Source: Singulisphaera acidiphila DSM 18658 (lineage in GTDB: Bacteria; Planctomycetota; Planctomycetia; Isosphaerales; Isosphaeraceae). From it: DNA of 64,000 bases. The DNA lies in the NCBI RefSeq assembly GCF_000242455.2, contig NC_019892.1:5342744-5406743 (forward strand), given 5' to 3'. Shown in pieces: positions 49,508-59,143 of this stretch. The notes under the pieces were generated by a model that made no database searches, had not been told where the DNA came from, and saw nothing but the letters and a program-made list of their open reading frames with translations. The translations under genes and the position numbers were made by a program. Each line of letters starts with the position of its first letter. The first letter of the stretch is position 1.

Positions 49508-50881
49508 TCAAATCCTCTGCGCCTCGGGTGAAGCCAGTAGTCGGACGAGGGCCTGCCGGGCGGGGCCCAACGCATCGAGTGGCACTTCGGGACCCTCGGC
49601 GCCGAGCAGGAGTCGCGAGAAGAACGACGGGTTTCGCCCCTGGCCATGGCGGGCGGCCAGCGCGATCGGGTCGAACGAGGTGCCGAGGCCGACCGGATCA
49701 ATGCCGATCAAGGCCGCAGCGAAGTTCGCCCGCCCGAGGGCCGATCGGGTCGTGATCCAGCTCCGCCCGCCGGGCCACCCGCCGACATTGGGCGGATAGA
49801 ACAAGGACTGGCCCAGCCGGCCGCACCAGTCGGCCAGCATCGGCGGACTTGGCGCCGGGTCGAGCATTTCGAGGGCACGCACCGCGCCCAGGAGGCAATC
49901 GATCGGGCTGGCGATCCGCCGGCCCAGGTTGGGGGCGTCGAAGAAGAGACGCGACCGGAGCACCGTCGCGACGCCCCAGCCGATGTCCAGGTCATGCGCC
50001 CTCAGTCCCTCGCCCAGCGCTTCGAGCGCTGGCCCGTCGACCGCGCCTTCGCCGAAGAACTCGTGGCCGAGCCGCCAGGCCAGGCGGCGGGACGTGGCGG
50101 GATGGTCGAGGAGCAACGCGGCCAGGCCGTCGGCGTCCAGCGTGCCGGTGCGGCCGAGGATCGTCTTGGCCCCCGGGTCGTACCGCCCTGGAATCAACCG
50201 CGCCTCGTCCTCCACGATCCGCCAGCCGGTCAGGGCGCGGGCGGCCTGCTTGACGTCGTCCTCGGTATAAGGGCCGATGCCGAGGGTGAACAGCTCGAGC
50301 AACTCGCGGGCCAGGTTTTCGTTGGGGTGCCCCTGGGTATTCTCCGGGGCGTCGAGCCAGACGAGCAGCGCCGGGTCGCGGAGCATCGCGTGCAGGAGCC
50401 GGCCGAACGGGGCGCGGCCGAGCGAGCGCAGGGTCTCGTTCTGCCGCCACATCAGGGCCAGGTCGTCGACCTTGAGGTTGCTCGTGGCGAAGTGGTTGTG
50501 CCACATCAGCGTCAGACGCTCGGTCAGCGGGTCCGGACCGAAGAGCATGCGGTAGACCCACCAGCCCTTGAGCCGATTCGGCTCGGGGGCGGCCATGGCC
50601 CGTTCGGCCAGGCGGTCGGCGAACGCGGCGAAGTTCTCGGGGACGCCGTAGGAGCGGGACTTGCCCTCCAGCAGTCGGTCGATCGACGCTTCGGGGCCGT
50701 CGCCCAGGTCGCGTTGAATCTCGTCCCAGGTGGCGGCGAAGCCGGCGCGGCGGTGGAGGTGGACCACCCGCCGCAGATTCCAGGGCGTGGCTTCGTCGGG
50801 GACATAGGACGCCCAAGGGTCGCCCGATCTCAGTCGCATGGTATGGGCTCGCACCTGGCCTGCTCGCTCTCGAGCGGTCAT
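49508..50881 (-). CDS. DUF1800 protein
   Basis: A 457-residue protein. Its ATG overlaps the upstream stop as ATGA, so it is translationally coupled to the sigma-fusion gene. DUF1800 features: VHLHRRAGFAATWDEIQRDL at the start, then ERLTLMWHNHFATSNLKV, PNENLARELLELFTLGIGPY, DVKQAARALTGWRI and FYPPNVGGWPGGRSWITT near the C-terminus. No signal peptide is seen in the N-terminus. The DUF1501/DUF1800 pair is common in planctomycetes; its biochemical role is not established. Confidence 0.93.
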   Translation of the reverse strand: MTARERAGQVRAHTMRLRSGDPWASYVPDEATPWNLRRVVHLHRRAGFAATWDEIQRDLGDGPEASIDRLLEGKSRSYGVPENFAAFADRLAERAMAAPEPNRLKGWWVYRMLFGPDPLTERLTLMWHNHFATSNLKVDDLALMWRQNETLRSLGRAPFGRLLHAMLRDPALLVWLDAPENTQGHPNENLARELLELFTLGIGPYTEDDVKQAARALTGWRIVEDEARLIPGRYDPGAKTILGRTGTLDADGLAALLLDHPATSRRLAWRLGHEFFGEGAVDGPALEALGEGLRAHDLDIGWGVATVLRSRLFFDAPNLGRRIASPIDCLLGAVRALEMLDPAPSPPMLADWCGRLGQSLFYPPNVGGWPGGRSWITTRSALGRANFAAALIGIDPVGLGTSFDPIALAARHGQGRNPSFFSRLLLGAEGPEVPLDALGPARQALVRLLASPEAQRI

Positions 50882-53800
50882 TGTTGAGGGATTTTCTTGG
50901 CCTTCACGTCGCCCAGGTCACGGACCTCGCCCGGTTTGAGGGCGGGCTTCCGGAGGGCATTGCCGCCATCGAGCAGGCCCCTCGCACCCTTCGGGGCAAT
51001 GATCATCACCTCGGTCTCAACGCCCGGCACGAACGCGTCGACCAGGAAGTGACCCTGGGCGTCGACGGTGACCGGCTCACCGAAGGAACATGCGAAGCCC
51101 GGGGGGCGGTCCGGGTCGAACATCGTGACATCGAGCCTGGCCCCCGCCCACGGAAGGCCGTCGTCGTCGAGGAGCCGCCCTTTGATCGCGCCCGAGGGGA
51201 CGAGCTTGACCTCCAGCGGCGTGTTGGATTTCAGGTCTTCCTCCTCGAGCACGGCCGCACCGACGAGCCTGCGGGCCCCATGCGTGAAGACCAAGAGCCG
51301 AGGATGGCCAGACTCCAGGCCCCCGACCTCGAAGGTCTCGGCGTCAAGCGGCTGGGAACGCCCCGTCCCCGACCAGTCGCGGGCGCTGAGGCCGTAAGCC
51401 CGGGCGCCGACGACGGGCCGCCCGTCCGGGTCGGTGAGCCGGCCCGCGCGGCTCAGGCCACGGGTCAGTTCGAGGTCCACGGCGACCGGTCCCGAGTCGG
51501 CCGGGATGTCGATGAATCGATAAGTGTGGTATCCAACAGTCTTGAATTTATAGAATTTCTCGTCGCTTTCCTGCTTTCGATCCGCCGCCTTCAGGCTGGC
51601 GCCGACGTAGGGGTCATCCTTCCCCTCGGCGGCAGCGGCCCCTGCGATCATCCCTCGGCCAGGCGGGACGGTGAGCCCGAACGCCCCGTCGGCCAGCCGA
51701 GAGAACGCCAGCGCGGATCCGGTGGCGAGGTTGTCCGGCGCCTTGTTGTACTCGACGTCCGCAGGCGGGATCACCCGGCCCGTCGCCTTGTCGACCAGCC
51801 GCCCGGTCACGATCACTCCCGGAGATACCTCCACGGACGCCTCGATCGGCTTGAGCCCCTCGGTGTCATCGATAATCTCCGCGTGGCGAAAGAACGGGTC
51901 GATTCCCGGTCTCGGGTCGAGTTTGATTTGGTAGTAATCCCCCTTCGGTACTCCGTCGAGGCGGAATCGGCCCTCGGCGTCGGTCCGGGCGGTGACTGCG
52001 GTATGCGTCCCCGGGTCGGCGCCTCGGACGATGGCCCCTTCGACCGGCTTGCCGGACCCCTTCAGGCGGACGACGCCTACGATTGGCTTGGTCGGGCCGG
52101 CGATGTAGTCGAAGGTCGCGCCGACGAGCTGCGTCCCCTGCGGGTAGTAGCCAAGGAACGTGGCATCGCGGCCCTCCAGCCCCACCTCCTTGCGCAGGTT
52201 GGGCCGTGGCCGGGCCTTGGGTGATGCCTTCGCAGGGCGGGCGATCACGTCGAGTGTGCCGTCCGCCACGCCGCCGCCGTGGAACTCCAGCCGGGCGATG
52301 CGGTCGCGCCCGACCCCCCGGACCTCGAACCGACCGTCGCCGTCGGTGGTCCAGGTGTTCCGGTCCCCCGGCCAAAGTGGCGAGGGATCCGCTTGCCAGG
52401 CCGGGGTCGTCGCTCCGAGCGGATTTCCGTAGTAACGCGATCGATTGTCTATGTTTTCGTCCATTGCGCCCGAGGCCAGCATGGCATCGAGGTCGACCCC
52501 CTCCTGGACCTCACAGATTGCTCGGATCCGCACGACCACCCCGGCAACGGGCCGGCCTTGCGAATCCAGGACGCGACCGAGGACGGGCACGTCGTCCCGG
52601 ACCAGCCGGAGTGCCATCTCGCCCTGCTTGGCCGTGTCTCCGGCCTCGATCCAGGCCGGCGCGAATCCAGGCGCGGTGACCGCGATCTGGGCCTTGTGCC
52701 AGCCGATCTCGCCGCTGTTGTACGAGCCATCGCTCGCCCCCTTGTCCAACTCGAAATGGAACCGGCCTTCTGCGTCCGTCGCCGCCACACGCCCCTTCTG
52801 CCGCGCGGCCATCGGGTCGATCTCGTTCCAGCGGATTTCGGCATAGTGGCGCACGTAGACCTTGGCGTCGGGGACCGGCTTGCCGTCGGGGTCGAGGACT
52901 TGACCCCGGACGGGGTGCATACCGGCCGAGGCGGCGAGGTCCGATCCGGGGGGCGGTACGGCGCTCTCGGCCGCCTTTGGCGCGGCGGGGGCAGGGGCAG
53001 GGGCCTTGGCTGCCCCTTGGTTCGTGACCTCCGGCTCGGGCGGGAGCAACGCGGCCGAGGCTCCCCAGGCCAGGAGGCAGGAGGTGGCGAGGACGGCCGA
53101 GGCCAGGGTCAATTTCTGGAGCAGCATGGTCCGTGATACCTCTCGGGTCAGTGCCATGGCGGCTGCCGAGACGGTCCCGGCCGCCGCGGCGGGTTCGAAG
53201 GCGGCCAGCGCTGCCCGCACGGTCGCACTCCTCCAGGCGGTGGGCACGGTTATCCGGGCCTCGCGGAGGCAGAGCGCTGCGAGCATCGCCTGGTCCTGTC
53301 CCAGGCCGCGACCGGCCAATCGCGCCCTCAGCCGCTCGCGCCCTTCGCTCAGCCGGCGCCGGAGGGTACGCTCGCTCAGGCGTAATTCCGCGGAGGCCTG
53401 GTCCTGCGGTGTGCCCTGGAGGTCGCAGAGGACCACCGCGAGGCGGGATTTCTTGGGCAGTCGGGCGATCTCTTCGTGGAGGATGCTCAGGAGCTCGTCC
53501 CGGGTCGACCCCCCTGGTTCCGAGGTCATCTGCGCCATCTGTGCGGCCCGCCTTTCGTAAGCCCGTCGCCGGGCGGCGGCGACATTCGCCCGGATCGCCA
53601 CGCGGCGGGCCGTGAGATAGAGCCAACCCCCCAGGGCGACGGGGCCACGGAATGTCCCGGCTTTCCTGACCAGGATGAGGAAGGTGGCCTGAAACGCGTC
53701 CTCCGCGTCGTTCGGGTCGTTCAGGAGGCCGCGGCAGACGCCCAGGACCATCGGCCCGTGGCGGGCCACCAACGCGTCGAATGCCATGGCGTCACGGCCG

Positions 53801-53892
53801 GAGGCGAAGCGGCCGAGCAACTCCGCGTCGGAGAGCCCCGTGAGGGTCCCCTCCGCGAAGAGTCGGTCTATCTGTTGCGGTACGCTTGGCAT
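50878..53892 (-). CDS. ECF sigma factor fused to membrane helix and carboxypeptidase-regulatory-like repeats
   Basis: A 1004-residue fusion. Residues about 10-200 form an ECF sigma factor: region 2 (DALVARHGPMVLGVCRGLLN, DAEDAFQATFLILVRKAGTF, LGGWLYLTARRVAIRANVAA) and region 4 (IARLPKKSRLAVVLCDLQGT, then SERTLRRRLSEGRERLRARL). A transmembrane helix near 258-280 (LTLASAVLATSCLLAWGASA) follows a linker, then a long extracytoplasmic part of carboxypeptidase-regulatory-like Ig folds (VRGQVLDPDGKPVPDAKVYV, VLGRVLDSQGRPVAGVVVRI, ITARTDAEGRFRLDGVPKGD type units). The sensor and sigma are thus one membrane-bound chain, a planctomycete speciality. Start ATG 53892; an in-frame ATG 36 bases earlier is less likely. 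DUF1800 and DUF1501 follow in the same operon. Confidence 0.92.
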   Translation of the reverse strand: MPSVPQQIDRLFAEGTLTGLSDAELLGRFASGRDAMAFDALVARHGPMVLGVCRGLLNDPNDAEDAFQATFLILVRKAGTFRGPVALGGWLYLTARRVAIRANVAAARRRAYERRAAQMAQMTSEPGGSTRDELLSILHEEIARLPKKSRLAVVLCDLQGTPQDQASAELRLSERTLRRRLSEGRERLRARLAGRGLGQDQAMLAALCLREARITVPTAWRSATVRAALAAFEPAAAAGTVSAAAMALTREVSRTMLLQKLTLASAVLATSCLLAWGASAALLPPEPEVTNQGAAKAPAPAPAAPKAAESAVPPPGSDLAASAGMHPVRGQVLDPDGKPVPDAKVYVRHYAEIRWNEIDPMAARQKGRVAATDAEGRFHFELDKGASDGSYNSGEIGWHKAQIAVTAPGFAPAWIEAGDTAKQGEMALRLVRDDVPVLGRVLDSQGRPVAGVVVRIRAICEVQEGVDLDAMLASGAMDENIDNRSRYYGNPLGATTPAWQADPSPLWPGDRNTWTTDGDGRFEVRGVGRDRIARLEFHGGGVADGTLDVIARPAKASPKARPRPNLRKEVGLEGRDATFLGYYPQGTQLVGATFDYIAGPTKPIVGVVRLKGSGKPVEGAIVRGADPGTHTAVTARTDAEGRFRLDGVPKGDYYQIKLDPRPGIDPFFRHAEIIDDTEGLKPIEASVEVSPGVIVTGRLVDKATGRVIPPADVEYNKAPDNLATGSALAFSRLADGAFGLTVPPGRGMIAGAAAAEGKDDPYVGASLKAADRKQESDEKFYKFKTVGYHTYRFIDIPADSGPVAVDLELTRGLSRAGRLTDPDGRPVVGARAYGLSARDWSGTGRSQPLDAETFEVGGLESGHPRLLVFTHGARRLVGAAVLEEEDLKSNTPLEVKLVPSGAIKGRLLDDDGLPWAGARLDVTMFDPDRPPGFACSFGEPVTVDAQGHFLVDAFVPGVETEVMIIAPKGARGLLDGGNALRKPALKPGEVRDLGDVKAKKIPQQ

Positions 53893-54013
53893 TACGATGG
53901 CGATCTCGTGTCTATGGCCCGATGTCACCCCTCAATCCTCTTATTAAAGACCGGCGGGGGGACCGACAGGCCAATTTTCTTCGCGTCGTGAGAGAGATTG
54001 GACCACTGACGAG

Positions 54014-54201
54014 TAAGTGTCTGTCTCGGCAGGTCAGGCTTCACCGGGAAAAGGAAGGACGCTGGGGTGCCACGGGTTCCGTACTCGGACCCCGTGCGCC
54101 CCGGCCAAGGAATTCCCGCACGGGGTCCGAGTACGGAACCCGTGGCACCCGAAAGGTTATCGAAAAACACCGATAGGATTCGCCTTCTGGGACAGACTTT
54201 A
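54014..54201. repeat. 188-bp MITE-like element, copy 1
   Basis: The ends are related inverted repeats: TAAGTGTCTGTCTCGG on the left and GGGACAGACTTTA on the right. Inside lies a 33-bp-arm hairpin (54065-54150) opening GGGTGCCACGGGTTCCGTAC. A near-identical copy lies inverted at 56431-56618. No coding capacity. Confidence 0.85.
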
Positions 54202-54234
54202 AGGTCCGGAGGCCGCCCAGACCGATTTCGGGGG

Positions 54235-54414
54235 ATGGCTACCCGCCTGCCAACCTCGGACGAGATCAATGTCTTCGACCCGATCCTCCGCGAGGGCATT
54301 CTCAAGATGCTCGAAAACTTCGAGCGCTACGGTTTCGGCGGCGAGGTCTATGGGGATGCCTACGGCGACGTAGCCGGGAGATACCGCGTCCTTCTGTCAC
54401 GCCTTGACGGCTGA
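54235..54414 (+). CDS. Small hypothetical ORF
   Basis: A 59-residue frame: MATRLPTSDEINVFDPILRE then GILKMLENFERYGFGGEVYG and a final GRYRVLLSRLDG. Acidic, helical and protein-like, but the upstream purine stretch is only GGGG and the gene starts 33 bases after the MITE. It may be a real small gene or the surviving start of a longer one. Confidence 0.35.
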   Translation: MATRLPTSDEINVFDPILREGILKMLENFERYGFGGEVYGDAYGDVAGRYRVLLSRLDG

Positions 54415-54557
54415 TTGAGCTTGTGGAAAGCAACGACGGCTCTCGTGTCGAGCCCTGGATTTTAAGACGGGTCCTCCCGCAGGTCGAATGTGCTCGCTCG
54501 CTTTCGTGCGGAGATTCGACCGCGCTGGAGGTGGTTCACTCCTCGCAGCCGGAAAGG

Positions 54558-56141
54558 TTAGGGTTTGAGTGCCTGCACAAGCCGTTCCTGAGATTCGACC
54601 TTTTCGCCCTTTGTCTGCGCATCTCGTACGACCCTCCACAAATACTTCCGACCTTCTTCCGTCTTCCCGCTTCGAAGGAGTTCGGCACCGAGTTTGACGC
54701 ACGCATCACGCGTAGCCCCTCCTTCGTAGCCCATGTGATCGGCGATCTGGCGAAGAAATACGTCGCGCTTCGCCGGTTTACCGGTCTTTCCGTAGTAATT
54801 CGCAATCGCCAGACTGATATCCGGATGGAAATCCCCGGACCCACGATAGGCTGCGACCAGGCTGTCCATCTCCTCCGAGAACGCAGGATTGGATAGGTCA
54901 GAAAGAATAGAGATCATCACCCGATCGTTCTTACGGAATCGGGCCGGTTCCGTCGAACGCAGCTTTCCAAGAAGGCGTTTCGCCTCGCCCGGATTGCGCC
55001 CCAATGCACCTTCCGTGTAGTGAGTCAGGAACATTCGTGAATAGTCCCTGTCCGCGTCAGAAAGCACTCCCGGCAACTCGCTGTCGAGAAATGCCACGGC
55101 GAATGACGACGTCAGCACATTGGCCCCCCAACCGAGTAGAAAGGGCGCACAAGCCGCTCCCGTATTCGAGAGAAAAATGAAGGACGTCTTTTTCTCAGGC
55201 AGTCGGACGAGCAGAGCCGAATAGGGATCGTCAAAGCCGTAATGCCAATGCACCGCATGTCCGCCCACCTTCTGCGTGCTCCATCCCAGGCCGTACTGGC
55301 TGAGACGCCCGTCGTTCAGGATATAGGGCGTGGTGATATGCGCGTAGCTTTCGGAAGTAATCAGACGATTCTCATCCAGTGCGATCATGTACTTCGCAAG
55401 GTCGTCAACCGTGCTGAGCAGTCCCGTACCAGGATATAAGTTCGTCGCGCCGGACACTCCGGCATCCTTTTTCAGAGTCTTACGCCCCCCATCCAGGGCG
55501 TAGGAGGTCACAATTCTCGGAATGCGCAGATCCTTCGCGTCAGGAGGATGTCCGGGCAAAGTCGACGTCAAGCCGAGCGGTTCTTTGATGCGTTTATTGA
55601 ACTCATTCACATGCGATTTGTAGTTGTTGGTGTTCCCGCTGATTTTCTCAAAGACACCGTACACGAAGTTGTAGCGGCCTCCGTTGTACACGAAGTTATC
55701 GCCGGGCTTGCCCTCGGAGGTGTGGCTGAGAACGTGCTTGAGCGTCACGTTGGGATCGAACAGTCGATCCGCGGTAAACCCCACGGACAGGAAGGGATAA
55801 TCCAGCAGATAGTCATCCAGCGAGATCTTCTTCTCCTGGACGTACTGCATCATCATCACCGCAGTGAACGTCTTCGTAAGGGACGCAACATAGAAGATGT
55901 GGTCCTGTCGCATGGGCGTCCGGCTCTCCAGGTCGGCGAAGCCGTCGGCCTGGACGAGGGACAGTTTCCCCTCTCGGACGACACCCGCCACAAAACCTGG
56001 AAGGCCAAGCAGGCCGGCGTTTAGCCGAATGTTCGATCGCAGCGAATCATCGGCCGATGGTTCGGCGCCGAGCACGGGCCGGCTTGCGAAAAGGGGAGCA
56101 GTTGCGGCGATTTGGACGAAGCGACGGCGGGCCATAGGCAT
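54558..56141 (-). CDS. Serine hydrolase (class C beta-lactamase/DD-peptidase-like), exported
   Basis: A 527-residue protein with an export signal (MARRRFVQIAATAPLFASRP; twin Arg, cleavage after LGA). The nucleophile motif is S87-L-T-K90 (FYVASLTKTFTAVMMMQYV). Where the family has YxN, this protein reads FVYNGGRYNFVYG, so the Asn is shifted or replaced. The third motif is probably HAVHWHYGFDDPYSAL. Residues about 400-527 form a helical, TPR-like extension (GKTGKPAKRDVFLRQIADHM, LGAELLRSGKTEEGRKYLWR). The family hydrolyses beta-lactams, D-amino peptides or esters. Both sides are bounded by copies of one MITE in opposite orientation. Confidence 0.9.
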   Translation of the reverse strand: MPMARRRFVQIAATAPLFASRPVLGAEPSADDSLRSNIRLNAGLLGLPGFVAGVVREGKLSLVQADGFADLESRTPMRQDHIFYVASLTKTFTAVMMMQYVQEKKISLDDYLLDYPFLSVGFTADRLFDPNVTLKHVLSHTSEGKPGDNFVYNGGRYNFVYGVFEKISGNTNNYKSHVNEFNKRIKEPLGLTSTLPGHPPDAKDLRIPRIVTSYALDGGRKTLKKDAGVSGATNLYPGTGLLSTVDDLAKYMIALDENRLITSESYAHITTPYILNDGRLSQYGLGWSTQKVGGHAVHWHYGFDDPYSALLVRLPEKKTSFIFLSNTGAACAPFLLGWGANVLTSSFAVAFLDSELPGVLSDADRDYSRMFLTHYTEGALGRNPGEAKRLLGKLRSTEPARFRKNDRVMISILSDLSNPAFSEEMDSLVAAYRGSGDFHPDISLAIANYYGKTGKPAKRDVFLRQIADHMGYEGGATRDACVKLGAELLRSGKTEEGRKYLWRVVRDAQTKGEKVESQERLVQALKP

Positions 56142-56430
56142 GGGAGTTTCTCCTCGAAGATCTTGTCATGACTGCTCGAATGGATCCAAGACGTGAGTCA
56201 CATCGGGAACGAGCCTCGCTCGTCCGGCGATTCGACCCAACGGAGGTTGCCGATCGGACGCTCGGCCTCGTCCTTTGGTCATCGGCAACGGCGCCATCAG
56301 CCGGAACGAGCACCACGCGTGTCGCGGGGATGAGGTGGGTCACCACAACGCAGTGGCCGCATCGACATTTTCTTCTCATCCTTTCGGAAAGGGAGGCGCA
56401 CGGAGAGCGCGTCCCCCACCTTTGGGGACT
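56142..56430. other. Intergenic before serine hydrolase
   Basis: Upstream region of the serine hydrolase; no gene or operator recognised. Confidence 0.4.
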
Positions 56431-56618
56431 TAAAGTCTGTCCCAGAAGGCAAATCCTATCGGTGTTTTTCGATAATCTTTCGGGTGCCACGGGTTCCGTA
56501 CTCGGACCCCGTGCGGGAATTCCTTGGCCGGGGCGCACGGGGTCCGAGTACGGAACCCGTGGCACCCCAGCGTCCTTCCTTTTCCGGTGAAGCCTGACCT
56601 TCCGAGACAGACACTTTA
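56431..56618. repeat. 188-bp MITE-like element, copy 2 (inverted)
   Basis: Reverse complement of 54014-54201 with few differences: left end TAAAGTCTGTCCCAGAAGG, right end GAGACAGACACTTTA, hairpin at 56482-56567. Together the two copies form long inverted repeats around the serine hydrolase gene. Confidence 0.85.
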
Positions 56619-56652
56619 CCGTCTTGGGTCTTGAGGTCGCTCGGGAGTCGGC

Positions 56653-58725
56653 CTACGGGCCGGCTTCGATGACGGTGTCTCCGGTGTCCGAGGTGACGGT
56701 GATCGACGGCCCTCCCGTCCCGCGAGAGAGCATTTCGGACCTTCGGTCGCCGCTCAGGGCCGACAAACGCGATGCGCCGCCGCCGACCAGTTCGAGCGGC
56801 CGGGTTCCGGAATAGTGCAGCCTGAAGCCGGACTCGGGCGGCAGAACGACCCGGCAGTGGCCGGAGCCTGTGGAGAGGGCCACGTGGCCTTGGGTGACCC
56901 GCGAGAGTTCGATGCCGCCGCTGCCCGTCTGTACGACCGCGTCGGCGTCCAGTCTCGAGATGAGGACGTCGCCGAATTTCGTTGCGGCGTCGATCGGGGC
57001 CCGTACGTCGCCGAGCTTGATGGCTCCGTGCCGCGTCGATAGCTTGAGCGGGGAATCGACCGACTTGCCGCCGATCGGCCCCACCGCGTTGTCAACCGCG
57101 ACATGCACCCCGGGCGGCAGTGAGATGCGGAGGTCGAACTCCACGGACGGCGTTGAATCGCCTCTGCGGTTCGCGATCCGAACCTCGTGGCCGAGGTAAT
57201 GCACCGTGTCGGAGTCGGCCTTCGCTTCCCCCGAGACGGGATACCAGATCGTCGGGTAGTCCTCCGCCGGAAAGGACAGACCCCATTGCGACCCTCCGTC
57301 CTTGGCCGGCACCTCGACCCAGCCGATTTCGTCAATCAGGCGTCTTACGTCTCCCTCCGCCAGCCCACCGACTCGCACGGTTGCCTCGACCTCGACCGTC
57401 GGCCTCTTGCCAGGCACGAGCTCAACACGTCCGGCGAGGTTCTCAAAGCGGAGCATCTTCTCCCCAGTCACCGGGAAGGCCCGGGTGATGCTTCTTGTCA
57501 TTTCGTGTGCGACGAGGCTGGCTTTCGCGCGTGGCGGTGAGTCGCCATCGGCCACCGTCACGAATCGATCGTTGGGCGGTGACGCGGTCAATTGCGGCAG
57601 GGCAATGAAGCCGCACATCGCCAGCGAGCAGATCGCAGTCGCCGAACGCGCGACGTTCGAAATCCTGGTGTCAGTCGGGCGTCGCTCGTCGAGGATCCCT
57701 CGGACTCGATCTTCGAGCGACCAGCGACCTGGCCACATCGAAGTGGCGCCGCGTAGAGACGCACCGGGCCGGCCGACGGCAAGGTGTAGCAAGGCCTCGC
57801 AGTAGGAAGCGCGGTCGACGAGGGAGATTGCGTAGTTGTCACAGAGCTCTTCCCGGACACGATTCAGCATGCGGTTCAAACGATGCACGAGCGGGTGGAA
57901 CCAGAGGAGGCTTGCGAGAAGCTCCTGGAAGATCACCACGTGATGGTCGCGTCGCGCGAGGTGCGCGGACTCGTGGCCGAGAACCGCCAACGTTTCTCCG
58001 AGGAGCAGATTCCCGGCCCATCCCGTCGGCAGGAGTACATAGTTACCAATGATACCCGCTGCGACGGGGGAGGAGACTTCCGCGCTCTCCAACAATCGCG
58101 GCGGTTGCCGCATCGGAATTCGACCTTGGATCAGCTCGAGTACGGACAGGATGTGATCGCCGGTGACGGGATGCGCCCGCGCCACGATCCGGCGCAGGCG
58201 GACCAACGAGAGCCCGAGCCCGATCACCTTGACGATCGCCCCGGAGAGCAACGTCCAGAGAAGGCAGCTGGCCATCAATCGTCCATAGAGGGCATTCCAC
58301 CGACTCCATGCGCGAGGCCCGAGGGACGGCTTGTCCGATTGCGCGGACGCACCGTGCCCAGGATCCAGCCGAGCCTCGTCTCTTCTCGTGCGAACGATCG
58401 CGGGGGCCGGCTGGTTCCGTCTCGCCGGTCGGTATTGCGGTTCGTTCGGCGGTTGCGGACTGACCAGGGCGATTTCGGCAGGGCCGTCGATCCCGGCCCG
58501 GCTGAGCCAACCCAACTGCCAGCGGGGCACGGGCAGGCCCCGCATGGCCAGTGTTGCCCCTGGTACGATGAATACGGCGGCGAGCCCAGCAACCAGGATC
58601 GCGTGCCGTAACGCCGCGTTCCACCGCGTCGTGTAGGCCAGCATGAGGCTGACCGCCAGGACGAAGCTGACCCGGATCAGGACGTCGATCGTGATCGCGA
58701 GACCCATTCCAGTCAACATCGGCAT
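56653..58725 (-). CDS. BlaR1-like M56 metallopeptidase with C-terminal DUF4097-like beta domain
   Basis: A 690-residue membrane protein. Helices near 8-30, 40-60, 150-175 and 360-380 frame the M56 peptidase. The zinc site is GHESAHLARRDH (about 248-259), with the third ligand in NRVREELCDNYAIS (about 285-298). The C-terminal 270 residues are a beta-helix of DUF4097 type (GEKMLRFENLAGRVELVPGK, STRHGAIKLGDVRAPIDAAT, VVQTGSGGIELSRVTQGHVA) in place of the penicillin-sensor domain of BlaR1. It starts five bases after the BlaI stop. Proteolysis of the neighbouring BlaI on signal perception is the expected role; the signal is unknown. Confidence 0.92.
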   Translation of the reverse strand: MPMLTGMGLAITIDVLIRVSFVLAVSLMLAYTTRWNAALRHAILVAGLAAVFIVPGATLAMRGLPVPRWQLGWLSRAGIDGPAEIALVSPQPPNEPQYRPARRNQPAPAIVRTRRDEARLDPGHGASAQSDKPSLGPRAWSRWNALYGRLMASCLLWTLLSGAIVKVIGLGLSLVRLRRIVARAHPVTGDHILSVLELIQGRIPMRQPPRLLESAEVSSPVAAGIIGNYVLLPTGWAGNLLLGETLAVLGHESAHLARRDHHVVIFQELLASLLWFHPLVHRLNRMLNRVREELCDNYAISLVDRASYCEALLHLAVGRPGASLRGATSMWPGRWSLEDRVRGILDERRPTDTRISNVARSATAICSLAMCGFIALPQLTASPPNDRFVTVADGDSPPRAKASLVAHEMTRSITRAFPVTGEKMLRFENLAGRVELVPGKRPTVEVEATVRVGGLAEGDVRRLIDEIGWVEVPAKDGGSQWGLSFPAEDYPTIWYPVSGEAKADSDTVHYLGHEVRIANRRGDSTPSVEFDLRISLPPGVHVAVDNAVGPIGGKSVDSPLKLSTRHGAIKLGDVRAPIDAATKFGDVLISRLDADAVVQTGSGGIELSRVTQGHVALSTGSGHCRVVLPPESGFRLHYSGTRPLELVGGGASRLSALSGDRRSEMLSRGTGGPSITVTSDTGDTVIEAGP

Positions 58726-58730
58726 GGCGC

Positions 58731-59129
58731 CTAGCTCCTCTGGCCTGGCTTCCGATCTCTTGCTTGCTTAATCAGTGTCTCAATGCGGACCGCCTCCTCG
58801 GCGGTCAGTCCCCGATAATCCAGCAAGGCCGTCATGAGCCGTTCCGGCGACCCGCCGCAGACGGTATCGATCAGCTCGATCACCTTCTGGCCCGCCGTGG
58901 CCCCGCGCGGGACGGCCGCCGAATAGAAGAACGTCCGCCCCACCACGCGGTGCTTGAGCCACCCCTTGGCCTCCATCCTTTCGAGCATGGTGCGGACAGT
59001 CTCCCGCGCCAGCTCACGTCCGCTGGCCAGGAGCTCCCGGACCTCGACGGCGGCAACCTCGCCCTTGTCCCAGATGATCTCCATGATCTCGAGCTGGGAG
59101 GGCGACAAGGCCTCCTCGGGCAGATTCAC
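58731..59129 (-). CDS. BlaI/MecI/CopY-family repressor
   Basis: A 132-residue winged-helix repressor. GTG 59129 is chosen since GGAGCG lies five bases upstream, length is then standard and the operator falls outside the coding region. Motifs: SPSQLEIMEIIWDKGEVAAV, LARETVRTMLERMEAKGWLK (recognition helix and wing) and HRVVGRTFFYSAAVPRGATA. The C-terminal dimerisation helices end EEAVRIETLIKQARDRK. It is the first gene of an operon with the M56 peptidase, the standard repressor/anti-repressor pair. Confidence 0.94.
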   Translation of the reverse strand: MNLPEEALSPSQLEIMEIIWDKGEVAAVEVRELLASGRELARETVRTMLERMEAKGWLKHRVVGRTFFYSAAVPRGATAGQKVIELIDTVCGGSPERLMTALLDYRGLTAEEAVRIETLIKQARDRKPGQRS

Positions 59130-59143
59130 GGTAACGCTCCAAT

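Noticed and set aside
49646..50887. 413-codon plus-strand frame opposite DUF1800
   Set aside because: Antisense shadow; DUF1800 motifs and ATGA coupling are on the minus strand.
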